The notes below the pieces were generated by a model. The model did not search any database, was not told the origin of the DNA, and worked only from the letters and a program-made list of their open reading frames with translations. From the NCBI RefSeq assembly GCF_028640845.1, contig NC_080542.1, forward strand, positions 63,191,064-63,255,063: a stretch of 64,000 nucleotides of DNA, given 5' to 3'. The DNA comes from Ahaetulla prasina. Its lineage: Eukaryota > Chordata > Lepidosauria > Squamata > Colubridae. The translations under genes and the position numbers were made by a program. Positions 52,056 through 62,432 of the stretch are shown here, piece after piece (positions within the stretch are counted from its first letter, which is position 1; each line of letters opens with the position of its first letter).

Positions 52056-53322
52056 AATTATGAGGAAATTTTCTTTTTCCTTTTCTACGACTATATCACA
52101 GTTTTCTCTTTCTTTAAGATGTAAGTATCTTTATGTTTTTCTTTTTAAAAAATGCTTTTGCTTCAAATACAATTAATATCTATTAGTATTTGCTGATGTT
52201 GAGGTAAGTCTATACTTTGCATCCAGGACTACAATAATTCTTTTGATTGTTAGTATTTCTAATAGAGTGTCCTACTACTTTATTACTCTTTTGTTAAAAA
52301 AAAAACACTGCTTATATTCAGGAGCATATTCTCTGGCAAGGCCTCCTGCTGAATTCAAATCTCCGACATGTGCAGCATGTGATAAGCAAAGAGACTGGCT
52401 ATTCCTTCAATTTGGCTATCCTCCTTCTCCAGCATATTACCAGCAAGCAGGAAAGCATCTGTCAATCACAGCACTGCAGCAGACACAGCATGGATGGAAC
52501 AAGACTGTAGGCTCCCTTCTGAGTTCGACTCTGTCGTAATATATAGAACCAGTTTTGAATCACAAGGTGGGCCACAATTAGAATTTTACTTAGGATTTGT
52601 TTTACTTATCCTTTAAGTAAATCCTTTAAGATAACAAATCACAGGTTCCGTGTTTCTATATGATCTGCTCATGAGACAAATGGATATTAGGTTATCAAGT
52701 CTTTTTTAAGCTATAACAAGTAGGGTTTTTTAATGTTTCAAATTCTGCTATTTAAGAACAATAAATTGTTGCAGATAAGGACGACCAAGGAGGAAGCTGT
52801 CAAACCTGCCCCAATCTGATCCCTTAGGAAAGAAAGACCCTTAACTCCATTTGGTTGAAGTGAAAGGTTCTTTTACTAAAAGATGTTGGCTGCAGTAAAT
52901 TCAGGCTAGATCTGACCAAAAGATACAGAAACGTTTCCCCTTATCCCAGTCTTTCCCCCATGACCAGTCCATTTTCAGCCAATTTGAACTCACTGAGATA
53001 TTTTGAAAATGCCAAGATGTTTGGATAATCCACATTGTTTCTCAGGATGCCTGGTCTTGGATGCTGGTACAAACTGGTTCCAAACTTCTCTACAAAAAAG
53101 ATACTGCTGGGCAATGTTTGTAACATGGTTAGTTGCATATTAGAAAAGATAAGCAGAGATCTTTCTCATATGATTTAGAGTTGCAGAAAGATGTCTTAAA
53201 GAAAATACATGGCAACCATTGCTAAATAAGATCTTAGTCTGGGAAAACAGGAAAACATGGGAAAGATTTGTCTTGTCCCTCAGACAGAGAGAAAATACTG
53301 TTAGGCTGCCACAATTCAATTA
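52056..53322. other. AT-rich sequence with one unassigned open block
   Basis: Between 52310 and 52545 the plus strand is open in two frames at once and is less AT-rich than its surroundings. A splice-acceptor-like tract (..TTATATTCAG|G) precedes it at about 52320. It may be an old coding fragment (candidate noted under findings). The remainder shows nothing. Confidence 0.3.
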
Positions 53323-53330
53323 TTATAGGC

Positions 53331-53688
53331 CAGGAGTGTCCAACTCAAGGCCCGGAGACAGGATCCAGCCTGCGGAGTGTTTAGATCTGGTCCGCGGGTC
53401 TGTCCTGGAAACAGCAAAGGATTGGCCCATGGTGCCTTTGCCAGTGAAAATGGAGCTCATAAGGGCTGTGTGCAGCCCTCCCGAGCTCCGTTTTCACTGG
53501 CATAGGATTACAGGATGCCGTTGCAGTGGAAAACGGAGCTCGAGAGCCCATTTTTGCTTGCAGAGCGCTTTGGCCACCACAGGTGCCCCCCGAGATGAGT
53601 GATGTCGAGCTGGCCATGTCCATCCAGTCCCCCGAGGTCAAACACAACCCTGATGCGGCCCACAATGAAATTGAGTTCTACACCACAG
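53331..53688. mobile_element. hAT-like nonautonomous element, 358 bp
   Basis: The termini CAGGAGTGTCCAACTCAAGG and AAATTGAGTTCTACACCACAG are imperfect inverted repeats of the CAGGGGTGTCAAACTC type. Duplications TTATAGGC (53323-53330) and TTATAGCC (53689-53696) match at 7 of 8 positions. The body has CCGGAGACAGGATCCAGCC and GATGCGGCCCACAATG typical of this amniote hAT group. The frames 53219-53602 and 53381-53665 across it are incidental. Confidence 0.9.
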
Positions 53689-53696
53689 TTATAGCC

Positions 53697-55116
53697 AGTA
53701 TCAATAATGTTCTAGTATTTCTTGTGATGTCTGTTTCCTGAGATGGTATATCATGATAATTGGTAATATTGTTGAAGGAGAGGTTCATTCATTTCTTGTG
53801 GGAAAGCTTAGAAGTTTTTTTCACAATACATTCATTTTTATTGTTAATACAATAGTGGAATTTGTTTTATTAAAACAGAACACATTATGAAATGTGTCAT
53901 TTTGGGACCACATATCAGCGCTTCAAACTTGGAAGGCTGCAAGAGCTGTAAAAATTGCATGAATTCATCTGGAATCCATAGAGCCCAATTTGGACATTTT
54001 TCTCAGTATTTGAAGTATATTTGCTCCACTGTGTCACCAGGTGTATAGAATAAGAATTTTAGTAACAAATGTAATCCAGAAATTCTAGGTAGGAAGGAGA
54101 AATATACTACAAATTTTACTACGTAGAATTTTTTGTTAGCACTCTGTATATTGAGGATATGGGCAAACACTGAACAACTTTTTCATCTCATATCAATTTA
54201 TATGCTTATCAAGATACTTCTTGCCAATCTTCTGCTTTCTTCAACTATCCTTGAAAAATATCTAATTGAGCTAAGCCCAAAGCAGGTTGATAGTTTTGCA
54301 CAGATTTTGGAACTCTCTAGAAAAGAAGGGAAGCGACCTGAATCATTTCTTTATTAATATGTGTTGGATCTTCAAAAAACATTTCTTTCCGGGAAAGAAT
54401 ACTTAAATTTTATTTTTTATACAGGACATGTTTTAATTATTGATTTATTGTTTGTTGCCACTATTTTATAAACTCTTCAGAAATAAGACAGGAAATATAT
54501 CGTTCCCCCTCTCAGTATGTATGGATATGACAGATTTTTCAATATTTGGGAGAATTAACTCTAAACACCATGGTAATATATGTACAGATCTTTTGTTTAG
54601 TTTTTTGCTTTATATTCTTCAGTTCTGAGAAAATAAATTGCAATTGTTTTGTAAAAGATAATCCTCAGTCAAACATAGTTATTGTCATGAAAAGCTATTA
54701 ATCAAAATATTTTTCAGCTATATGGACAAGTTTCAAGTTTCAACTTTACTTACAAATTATTTAATAGATAGTCCTGTTTGTAGCAGAACTGGCAATATGT
54801 GAGTCTTGTTTTGATTTCAAAAATTTCCCGTAAGCATCAATTCAGATCTTTGTCAAGAACAAATCTAAAGTGTTCTTTTCTAGAAGGAATATATAAAGAA
54901 AAAAAGAAAAAATTGAGTTAGGAGAAAGTATGCAAATATCAGAAAAAATATCTAGCTACAATATCTATTGAATTCTGATTTCATTGCCTTTACCAACAGA
55001 TTACTATTAGGAGATATGGCTTTTAACAGAAAAAAGTTCGATATCTCTTATTTTTCTGATCAATTTCAAACATTGGTCTTTGGCTTGCTTTGCTGTACAA
55101 CCAAAGAATATTTGGG
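53697..55116. other. AT-rich sequence without recognised features
   Basis: About 1.4 kb with short AT-driven frames only. Confidence 0.5.
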
Positions 55117-55124
55117 ACATTAAA

Positions 55125-55943
55125 CAGGGGTGGGATTCAGCCAGTTCGGACCAGTTCAGGAAAACCGGATGTCCATTTTAATCTGGTTCACCGAACCGGT
55201 AGTTGCAAGAACTGGCTGACCCCGCCCACCCACCCCACCTCTCCCAGGAGTCTCCATGCAGCCCATTTTGGATACCAGCTAAGTGCAGAGCCTGCGTGGA
55301 GGCTCTGGAAGAGCAAAAAAAGGGCCTACCGAAAGTTCCGGAAGTCCAGAAACAGTCCTGTTTCTGGCCTCAGGAGGACCTCCAGAGCCCGGGGGAAGCT
55401 GTTTTAGCCCTCCTGGAAGCTTGAGAAAAGCCTCCGGAGCCTGGGAATGGTGAAAAACGGGCCTACTGGAAGTAGAAAAGTGGGCCCATTTCCAGCCTCT
55501 GGAGGACCTCCAGAGCCCAATGGAGTATATTTTCACCCTCCTGGAGGCTCGAGAAAAGCCTCTGGAGCCTGGGAAGGGCGAAAAACAAGCCTACTGGAAG
55601 AACCGGAAGTCCGAAAATGGCCCATTTCTGGCCTATGGAGGGCCTCCGAAGCCTGGGGGAGCCTGTTTTTGCCCATCCTGGAGGCTCGAGGAAAGTCTCC
55701 AAATCCTGGGGATAGTGAAAAACGGGCCTACCGGAAGTCCAAAAATGGGCCTGTTTCCGGCCTCTGCAGGGCTTCTGGAGCTCGGGAGAGGTCATTTTCA
55801 CCCTCCCAGAGGCTTGAGAACAGCCTCCATAGTCTGGGGAGGGCAAATACACCACCCCCCATGGTGCAGGAGGTTCAGTAGGCCACGCCCACCCAGCAAT
55901 CAGGCAGAGAACTGGTTGCTGAAATTTCTGAATCCCACCCCTG
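55125..55943. mobile_element. hAT-like nonautonomous element, 819 bp, with internal minisatellite
   Basis: Perfect 16-bp terminal inverted repeats CAGGGGTGGGATTCAG and CTGAATCCCACCCCTG are flanked by ACATTAAA (55117-55124) and ACATTAAG (55944-55951), a 7-of-8 match. The subterminal GAACCGGTAGTTGC links it to the ACCGGTTCG family. The interior is GC-rich and consists of a tandem repeat (next entry). Minus-strand and plus-strand frames here (55279-56056) are by-products of the repeat. Confidence 0.93.
55390..55850. repeat. Minisatellite inside the hAT-like element, 128-137-bp period, about 3.5 units
   Basis: The motif TCCTGGAGGCTCGAGAAAAG recurs at about 55411, 55539, 55676 and 55804 (spacings 128, 137, 128), each followed by GGGCCTACCGGAAGT-type and CTGGAGGACCTCCAGAG-type motifs. 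The latter is a short palindrome. Units differ by 10-20 percent by eye, so amplification is not recent. Confidence 0.88.
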
Positions 55944-55951
55944 ACATTAAG

Positions 55952-56492
55952 GTCGCTGGAATTGAGCGCCAAATATTATTGTATATGGAAGATATTTACA
56001 GCCACTCATATTTAACAGTGTTCCTTACCAAAATTGATAAGATATCTCATTATTAAATCAATTTGAATCAGTTTGATAAATTTCCTGTACAATCCATTGA
56101 AAACAATGGAATTGGTTTTAAATTTCAATATATCAGAAGTATAATATTTTGGATGGGTTATAATGTACATATTTTGTACTGTTCCATCTTGATCCTATTT
56201 TGACTTTAATCCTTATATATGATATTGTGAAGAAAAATAAGATTGAAATATGTTAATATGACATCGAGCTCTATGTCTCAAACTTTGAATGTTTTTATCA
56301 TTTTTATAAAAACAAATACCCAAAGAATTATAATTTAATAGAAAAATCTGACATTTGTGGATTAATGATTTGTGGTCACTCTCTGGCTGTGGCCTGGTTT
56401 TTTGTTGACAGATTGGAAAGATTCATTTATGTTATTCTTTAGGTGATAAATATTTATTGTGACACTTATTTTCAAACACTTGTTTTTTTATA
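55952..56492. other. AT-rich sequence without recognised features
   Basis: No coding or repeat signal is seen. Confidence 0.5.
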
Positions 56493-57285
56493 TACCGTAT
56501 ATACTCGAGTATAAGCCGACCCGAATATAAGCCGAGGCACCTAATTTTACCACAAAAAACTGGGAAAAACTATTGACTCGAGTATAAGCCGAGGGTGGGA
56601 AATGAGGCAGCTACTGGTCAATGTAAAAAATAAAGATAGAGCCAAGTAAAATAACATGAATATTTATTTGAACGAAAAACAATAAAAGTGCAAAAGGGGG
56701 AAGGAGGATTCCCAGCTCTAAACAAAGGGAAATCCCGGAATGCCAGCGCAAAAGGTGGTGCTCGCGTTCCTCCTCCCTTGCTCAAAAGCCCCAACATGAT
56801 ATTGGAATTGGATGCCATTATATACCTGCTGAGGGGATAATTTGAATAACTTGAAAGATATAAAAGCTCTAAACATATTTGTTTAAAAATCTAAAATCTA
56901 TACTTAAAATAAATGAATATAAAGTAATAAAGTTCTTTAAAGTTGTAATTCACTTTGCTGCTGAAAAGAAAGGAAGCTTAACACCTTAAATGGTATTTAT
57001 TAACTGAAATATCATCAAATCAAATATATAATGAGGTATATTATAATGACCTTTGTTTTCAGAAAGAAGCATGATGGAAGTTTTTCAATAAAGGGGGAAA
57101 TATAGAAAAAACTTAGTGTCATGCTCATATATCATCTTTACAGATGTTGTTAACACTATACTATGGCAGCATATGATGGTACAATGTTTCAATCAATTTC
57201 AGGATGAAAAACTCATCAATGAGGAGGAGGTATAATTTATTAACCTTGTATGATATCAGTTTCTCAAGGACTCTAGAAGGACCGA

Positions 57286-57463
57286 GGAAGAAATCTCTGC
57301 CCCTCCCACTTTCCCTTTCCAACCCAGCCTTCCAAGGGGACCCGAGAGGAAGAAATCTCTGCCCCTCCCACTTTCCTTTCCAACCCAGCCTTCCAAGGGG
57401 ACCTTTGAGGAGAAATCTCTGCCCCTCCCACTTTCCCTTTCCAAGGCAGCCTTCCAAGAGGAC
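57286..57463 (+). repeat. Minisatellite, about 59-bp period, three units
   Basis: GAAATCTCTGCCCCTCCCAC starts units at about 57291, 57351 and 57410, each continuing CCAACCCAGCCTTCCAAG and GGGACC. The units are nearly identical, so the array is fairly recent. Overlapping frames on both strands are consequences of the repeat. Confidence 0.93.
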
Positions 57464-57759
57464 CTCTCGAAAAGAGCGAAAGCTTTCTCCTGGTCGTTTA
57501 CCACCACCATACCCTCCACGCCCGGCCATCCTAGGCTGGGTTAGAAACAAGGAGGGGGAAGTTCAAGGACCACATCGATGGCACGAGCTCAGATTGCCGG
57601 CTGGGGATGATGGGCGCTGCAGTGCGATCTCGGGAGAGACTAGGGGGGAAGAAAGAATGACTGTTTCCCCACACCCTAGGATTGGGGAAAACATTGACCC
57701 CCCCCCCTTAGTTGCGGGAGAAGGGTTGCGCTTCAAAGCGGTCGCCTCCATCCATCAAT

Positions 57760-57800
57760 CCATCCTTCCTTCCTTCCTTCCTTCCATCCTTTTTTTTTTC
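57760..57800. repeat. (CCTT)n / (CCAT)n simple repeat
   Basis: A short CCATCC and CCTTCCTT run followed by a T tract. Confidence 0.9.
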
Positions 57801-57856
57801 CCAGCGAGCGGTGCGTGTGTGTGACATGCAAGCAAGACGTCTCACGGGGCATGTGA

Positions 57857-58215
57857 ACTGGGTATGTCTAGTTTAGGGGTGACATGATAGGAACATTCCA
57901 ATATCTCAGGGGCTGCCACAAAGAAGGGGGAATCAAACTATTCTCCAAAGCACCTGAGGGCAGGACAAGAAGCATGGGTGGAAACTAATCAAGGAGAGAA
58001 GCAACCTAGAACTAAGGAGAAATTTCCTGACAGTTAGAACAATTAACCAGTGGAACAACTTGCCTCCAGAAGTTGTGAATGCTCTAACACTGGAAGTTTT
58101 TAAGAAGATATTGGATAAGCATTTGAAGTGGTATAAGGTTTCCTGCGTAAGCAGGGGTTAGACTAGAAGACCTCCAAGGTCCCTTCCAACTCTATTATTC
58201 TGTTTTTTTGTTCTG
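57857..58215 (+). mobile_element. CR1 LINE 3' end (snake CR1/L3 type)
   Basis: The plus-strand sequence ends GGGGTTAGACTAGAAGACCT, CCAAGGTCCCTTCCAAC and TCTATTATTCTG, a CR1 3' terminus. Translation upstream gives the end of ORF2 (a NQWNNLPPEVVNALTLEVFKK-type segment, in part). It is a 5'-truncated insertion within the CCGTATATACTCGAG-bounded region, so it post-dates that region. Confidence 0.92.
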
Positions 58216-58221
58216 TTTTCT

Positions 58222-58224
58222 TTC

Positions 58225-58291
<67 letters not shown>

Positions 58292-58312
58292 ATTAGCTAG
58301 CTAGCTAGCTAT
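58222..58312. repeat. (ATCT)n then (AGCT)n microsatellite at the CR1 tail
   Basis: About 17 ATCT units followed by TAGC units directly downstream of the CR1 3' end. Together with 6230-6319, it is a second case of a CR1 tail grown into a microsatellite. Confidence 0.95.
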
Positions 58313-58599
58313 CATTATCTCGCTTCAAAAGACAAAACCTAAACACGAAGTTGTAGCTGAATAGCCCTACATAATTTAGCTTTTTCCAAGCTGGTGATTT
58401 CCAAAGGCTTTGAAATGCGACTTTCCTCATCCTCTGCCAGGATAAGCTGATGTGCTCAGAAGGCTGGGAATGGTGGCATTTCCCTACATTTCTTGTGGGC
58501 AGAAGGTGGACCCCTATGTTTCCTTGAAAACACCTCCCAATATTTATTAGAGTGACTTCTCTCCCCAGAAGAAAGGTGCGAGCGCTGTTTAACAATCCC

Positions 58600-59580
58600 G
58601 TCAGCTAAATCCTATCGAGTCAAAGGGGCCAGTCAATGGGGCTAGGATGAATTCTGGGTCACCAGGGACCCTTTTTGTGCCGTTCCCCAACCAGGGCGGG
58701 CCAAGCAGCCGCTCTTTAGCGGCTCTGGAATGGATGTTGAGGTAACCCGAAGAGGCAGCCTCTTTTCAACTCCCCGCCTTTTTAAACGCGTCCTGCGGGC
58801 GGCGACAGGGACGCGGACACCATGGCGCCCGTTCTTCTCCGCTTTTATTTTATTTTAGTATTCAATCGGCAGCAGAGGCTCGAGCCTTCTGGGCGCCGGG
58901 AAAAGGAGCCGAGGAGCTGCAGCAACGTTGCAAGAGAGCCGAAAAGAGGGGTGGGGGAGAGAAGCAAAAAGAAGAAGCAGCAAGCTTTCCAGCCGACTTG
59001 ATTGTGGCGCGAGAATCCGATCCACCGCCTCCTTCCCCGGCCGACAGGGCTGAACTGCGCTGCACCACCACTTCCCAAAACAGATTTCCAGACTTGGAAG
59101 CAGCCCGCCACGAAAGGAGGAGGAGGAGGAGGAAGCGGCGGCGCGGCTGCTCCTGCTGCTGTTTCGCGCTCTCCGCCCCCTTCCAGCGCCTTGGCGCAGA
59201 GCGAGAGAGAGCAGAGAAAGGAACCGCGCCGTCCGACCGGCTGTGTGTGTGTTTGTGGTGGGGGTCTCGTCCCAGCCACCCACCCACTCGCTCCCTTTCC
59301 CTCTTGGGCGTGGGCTGATCTTAGAAGCCGCGCTGTCCCGGCGGGGCCGTCGCCTCCTCCTCTTCCTCCACGCTCGCTCCTCTTGCACGCCCCTCAACCC
59401 CCCCATCCCCCACCCTCTCCGCGCGTGGAGGTCACCTCCTCCCTCTTCCCGGCGGGGGCGGCGGCCCCGGGCGGGGCGCCACACCCGGCAGCTCCGCTTC
59501 CCTCCCACCTTCCTCCTTGCTAAAGGGCCAAAGTCGGCTCCCCCGCCCCGCCGCGGGGACCCGAGCCAAGCGGTCGCAGT
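58600..59580. promoter_or_regulatory. CpG-rich block, promoter-like
   Basis: About 1 kb rich in CG dinucleotides and purine/pyrimidine-rich runs (GGAGGAGGAGGAGG, CCTCCTCCTCTTCC), like a vertebrate CpG-island promoter with a 5' UTR. A plus-strand ATG at 58822 in strong Kozak context (GACACC before, G after) opens a 59-codon frame to the TGA at 58999-59001 with a hydrophobic start. On the minus strand several GC-driven frames exist. No protein family is recognised. It could be a captured promoter inside the TIR element or a genuine host promoter. Confidence 0.4.
58822..59001 (+). other. Short open frame in the CpG-rich block (59 codons)
   Basis: It starts MAPVLLRFYFILVF, a hydrophobic start, and continues Arg/Lys/Glu-rich to a QQAFQPT end. 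The start context is strong. Composition after residue 15 looks like translated 5' UTR, so an upstream ORF or chance is likelier than a protein gene. Confidence 0.15.
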
Positions 59581-61060
59581 CAGCGAGCGGTGGCGACATG
59601 CCGGCGCCACTCCGCTTTCACCGTTCGGCTGGACTGCGACGGCTTGGCTCGGGTCCGCAGTAACTCCCGCCAGGCTGTGCAGCGAAGAAACCATTTAAAA
59701 GCCCGCCAGGCTTTCTTTCTTCTCCTCCGTGCTTCAGAAGTTGGGCTTTTAAATGGTTTCTTGGCACAGCCTGGCGAGTTACTGCGGACCCGAGCCAAGC
59801 GGTCGCAGTCCAGCGAGCGGTGAAAGCGACATGCGGCGCCGCTCGCTTTCACCGTTCGCTGGACTGCGACCGCTTGGCTCGGGTCCGCAGTAACTCCCGC
59901 CAGGCTGTGCCGAAGAAACCATTTAAAAGCCCAACTTCTGAAGCACGGAGGAAGAAAGAAAGCCTGGCGGGGCTTTTAAATGGTTTCTTCGCGCACAGCC
60001 TGGCGGAGTTACTGCGGACCAGCAAGCGGTCGCAGTCCAGCGAGCGGTGAAAGCGACATGCCGGCGCCGCTCCGCTTTCACCGTTCGGCTGGACTGCGAC
60101 CGCTTGGCTCGGGTCGCAGTAACTCCGCCAGGCTGTGCCGAAGAAACCATTTAAAAGCCCAACTTCTGAAGCACGGAGGAAGAAAGAAAGCCCTGGCGGG
60201 GCTTTTAAATGGTTTCTTGGCACAGCCTGGCGAGTTACTGCGACCCGAGCAAGCGGTCGCAGTCCAGCGAGCGGTGAAAGCGACATGCCGGCGCCGCTCC
60301 GCTTTCACCGTTCGGCTGGACTGCGACCGGCTTGGCTCGGGTCGCAGTAACTCCCGCCAGGCTGTGCCGAAGAAACCATTTAAAAGCCCAACTTCTGAAG
60401 CGGAGGAGAAGAAAGAAAGCCCTGGCGGGGCTTTTAAATGGTTTCTTCGCGGCACAGCCTGGCGGAGTTACTGCGGACCCGAGCCAAGCGGTCGCAGTCC
60501 AGCGAGCGGTGAAAGCGGAGTGGCGCTCGGCATGTCGCTTTCACCGTTCGGCTGGACTGCGACCGGCTTGGCTCGGGTCCGCAGTAACTCCGCCAGGCTG
60601 TGCGCGAAGAAACCATTTAAAAGCCCAACTTCTGAAGCACGGAGGAGAAGAAGAAAGCCCTGGCGGGGCTTTTAAATGGTTTCTTCGCGGCACAGCCTGG
60701 CGGAGTTACTGCGGACCGAGCAAGCGGTCCCAGTCAGCGAGCGGTGAAAGCGGAGTGGCGCTCGGCATGTCGCTTTCACCGTTCGGCTGGACTGCGACGG
60801 CTTGGCTCGGGTCCGCAGTAACTCCCGCCAGGCTGTGCAGCGAAGAAACCATTTAAAAGCCCAACTTCTGAAGCACGGAGGAGAAGAGAAAGCCCTGGCG
60901 GGGCTTTTAAATGGTTTCTTCGCGGCACAGCCTGGCGGAGTTACTGCGGACCAGCAAGCGGTCCCAGTCAGCGAGCGGTGGCGGGCGGCGCTCGGCATGT
61001 CGCTTTCACCGTTCGGCTGGACTGCGACCGGCTTGGCTCAGGTCCGCGCGGCGAACTGCT
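59560..61060. repeat. Tandem array of nested palindromes, about 227-237-bp period, six units
   Basis: AAGAAACCATTTAAAAGCCC recurs at about 59685, 59912, 60141, 60370, 60607 and 60843, each paired with its complement GGCTTTTAAATGGTTTCTT some 35-55 bases later. Between these stem-loops lies a second, longer inverted repeat with arms of about 55 bp (GCGGAGTTACTGCGGACCCG to AAAGCG and its complement) around a GGCGCCGCTC-type centre. Every unit is therefore two palindromes end to end, and the array is self-complementary. Units differ mainly by loss or gain of single bases in C or G doublets. It encodes nothing convincing. Confidence 0.95.
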
Positions 61061-61225
61061 CAGCCTTGGGCAAATCCCGCCGGACGATCTCGCCGCCTCT
61101 TTGGCGTCTCCTGTGCGGGGTTCCCGAAGTACATCAAGACGTAGACTCGAGTATAAGCCGAGGGGGCGCTTTTCAGCACAAAAAACGTGCTGAAAAACTC
61201 GGCTTATACTCGAGTATATACGGTA

Positions 61226-61756
61226 TTTAAGAAATTAAATATTTTTAGTGCATTTAATTTTGTAAAATGAACTCTAAATAGATTGATCCAATATGAAATT
61301 ATCTTAATTTTGACCTTCCAATAGCATATTTATTTCATTACTGAATTCCAGTAAGGTGGGAGGGGAGAGTTTTGTTGTTGGAAAATTTTTCTGAGTTATG
61401 ATTTTTAATATTTATTTTTTCCATTCATTAAAGGAATAAAAGTTTTCAAAATAATGTATTGGACAGCATACAGACTAAGTTCACTGTTCCTAAAAGAAGA
61501 AAAGAAAAGAAGCAAGAAACAAGCCTGCCATCTTGTGTAGATCTCTGTTTGATTCATTTAAGACAACTGAACCTTAAATATTTCAGTTACTTAAAATTTG
61601 CTAGTTTAAGGCCAGAACATTGGCACAATTTCCATGATAGGACATAGGTAACTAACACTGATGCCCTAGGGAATATAACTAGCCCTAACTGTAACAATGA
61701 CCAGTTTGACAGAAATGACCTAGATGCTTTGTATATATTTGTATAGATGCTACCTA
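61226..61756. other. AT-rich sequence without recognised features
   Basis: No coding or repeat signal is seen. Confidence 0.5.
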
Positions 61757-62432
61757 TAAAAGTAGTCCTCAAGCTGTAATAGCATTTGGGACCAGGATTG
61801 CTATCACTCTGTGATGGGGTCATAAAATATGACGTCATGTGACAACATTTCTGAGCAATGGCAGTCTTGGCAATCCCAACGGACATTGTAACTCCATGAC
61901 ATCCAGGTTGTTAAGTAAGGAGCTGAGGGAATCCAAAAGACCCAGGTAAGAAGGGCCTGGAAAGCACCACACAGGCTATGCATGACTTGGGGAAGGGAAT
62001 GTTACAATATAGCACAAGCTCCGGGGGGGGGGGGCAGGAAATGAAAGTGCTGGTGGGTCCATGCCTAGGTAGAAGCACAGGGAGGCAAAGAAGAATTCTG
62101 GTCGATGCAAGCAAGTGAAGTAAGAAGGAGAGTGTGGTATTTACAGACAAAGAAAGGTCAAGAGGAGGTTTATTGAAATGACTTGTCACCTTTCTGTGGC
62201 TTCCCCACTGACATTGCTTGTGGGAAGCCAGCAAAGGTCAACAATAACAATTACATGACTTGGATTACTGCAACTGGTCATAAGTGAAAACTGATGCCAA
62301 GAGTCTCGATTTTATTCATGGGGAACACTACAATAGCTGGAATTTCAAGGACCAGTGATGTCTCTTTGTTCAATGCCATTGTAAGTTCAAACAATCACTG
62401 AATAAATAGTCCTAACAGGAAGAATACCTGTA
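61757..62432. mobile_element. TA-type MITE (ACAGGTAGTCC family), long variant, about 675 bp
   Basis: The left part has AAAAGTAGTCCTCAAGCTG, GGGGTCATAAAATATGACG and TCATGTGACAACA. The right part has TCATAAGTGAAAACTG, CATTGTAAGTTCAAACAATC and an AATACCTGTA end. The middle (about 61925-62220) is GC-richer, with a 12-base G run at about 62022. It looks like the long form of which the shorter copies are deletion derivatives. Confidence 0.7.

Larger units (their letters stand above)
56495..61223. mobile_element. Candidate 4.7-kb nonautonomous TIR element (CCGTATATACTCGAG termini)
   Basis: The left end CCGTATATACTCGAGTATAA and the right end TTATACTCGAGTATATACGG are inverted and each is bordered by TA. 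Subterminal AAGCCGA blocks repeat at both sides (56514-56540, 56575-56600, 61145-61170, 61195-61205). These are the termini of a common amniote TA-flanked repeat. Between them lie a minisatellite, a CR1 insertion, a CpG-rich block and a palindromic array, and no transposase. It may be one long element that captured host DNA, or the outer ends of two separate copies. The right-hand ends pair locally as a hairpin. Confidence 0.6.

Noticed and set aside
53219..53602. 127-codon frame spanning a hAT-like element
   Set aside because: It runs from flank into the element and is shadowed by a minus-strand frame; the element has clear termini and is noncoding.
58855..59694. 279-codon minus-strand frame in the CpG-rich block
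   Set aside because: GC-rich, Arg/Gly/Pro-biased frame overlapped by open frames on both strands and running into the palindromic array; no domain is seen.
59560..61060. Tandem array considered as a CRISPR array
   Set aside because: There are no short direct repeats with unique spacers; units are 227-237 bp palindromes in vertebrate DNA.
59849..61230. Multiple 60-230-codon frames on both strands across 59.6-61.2 kb
   Set aside because: They repeat with the palindromic unit and mirror each other on opposite strands, so they are products of the array.
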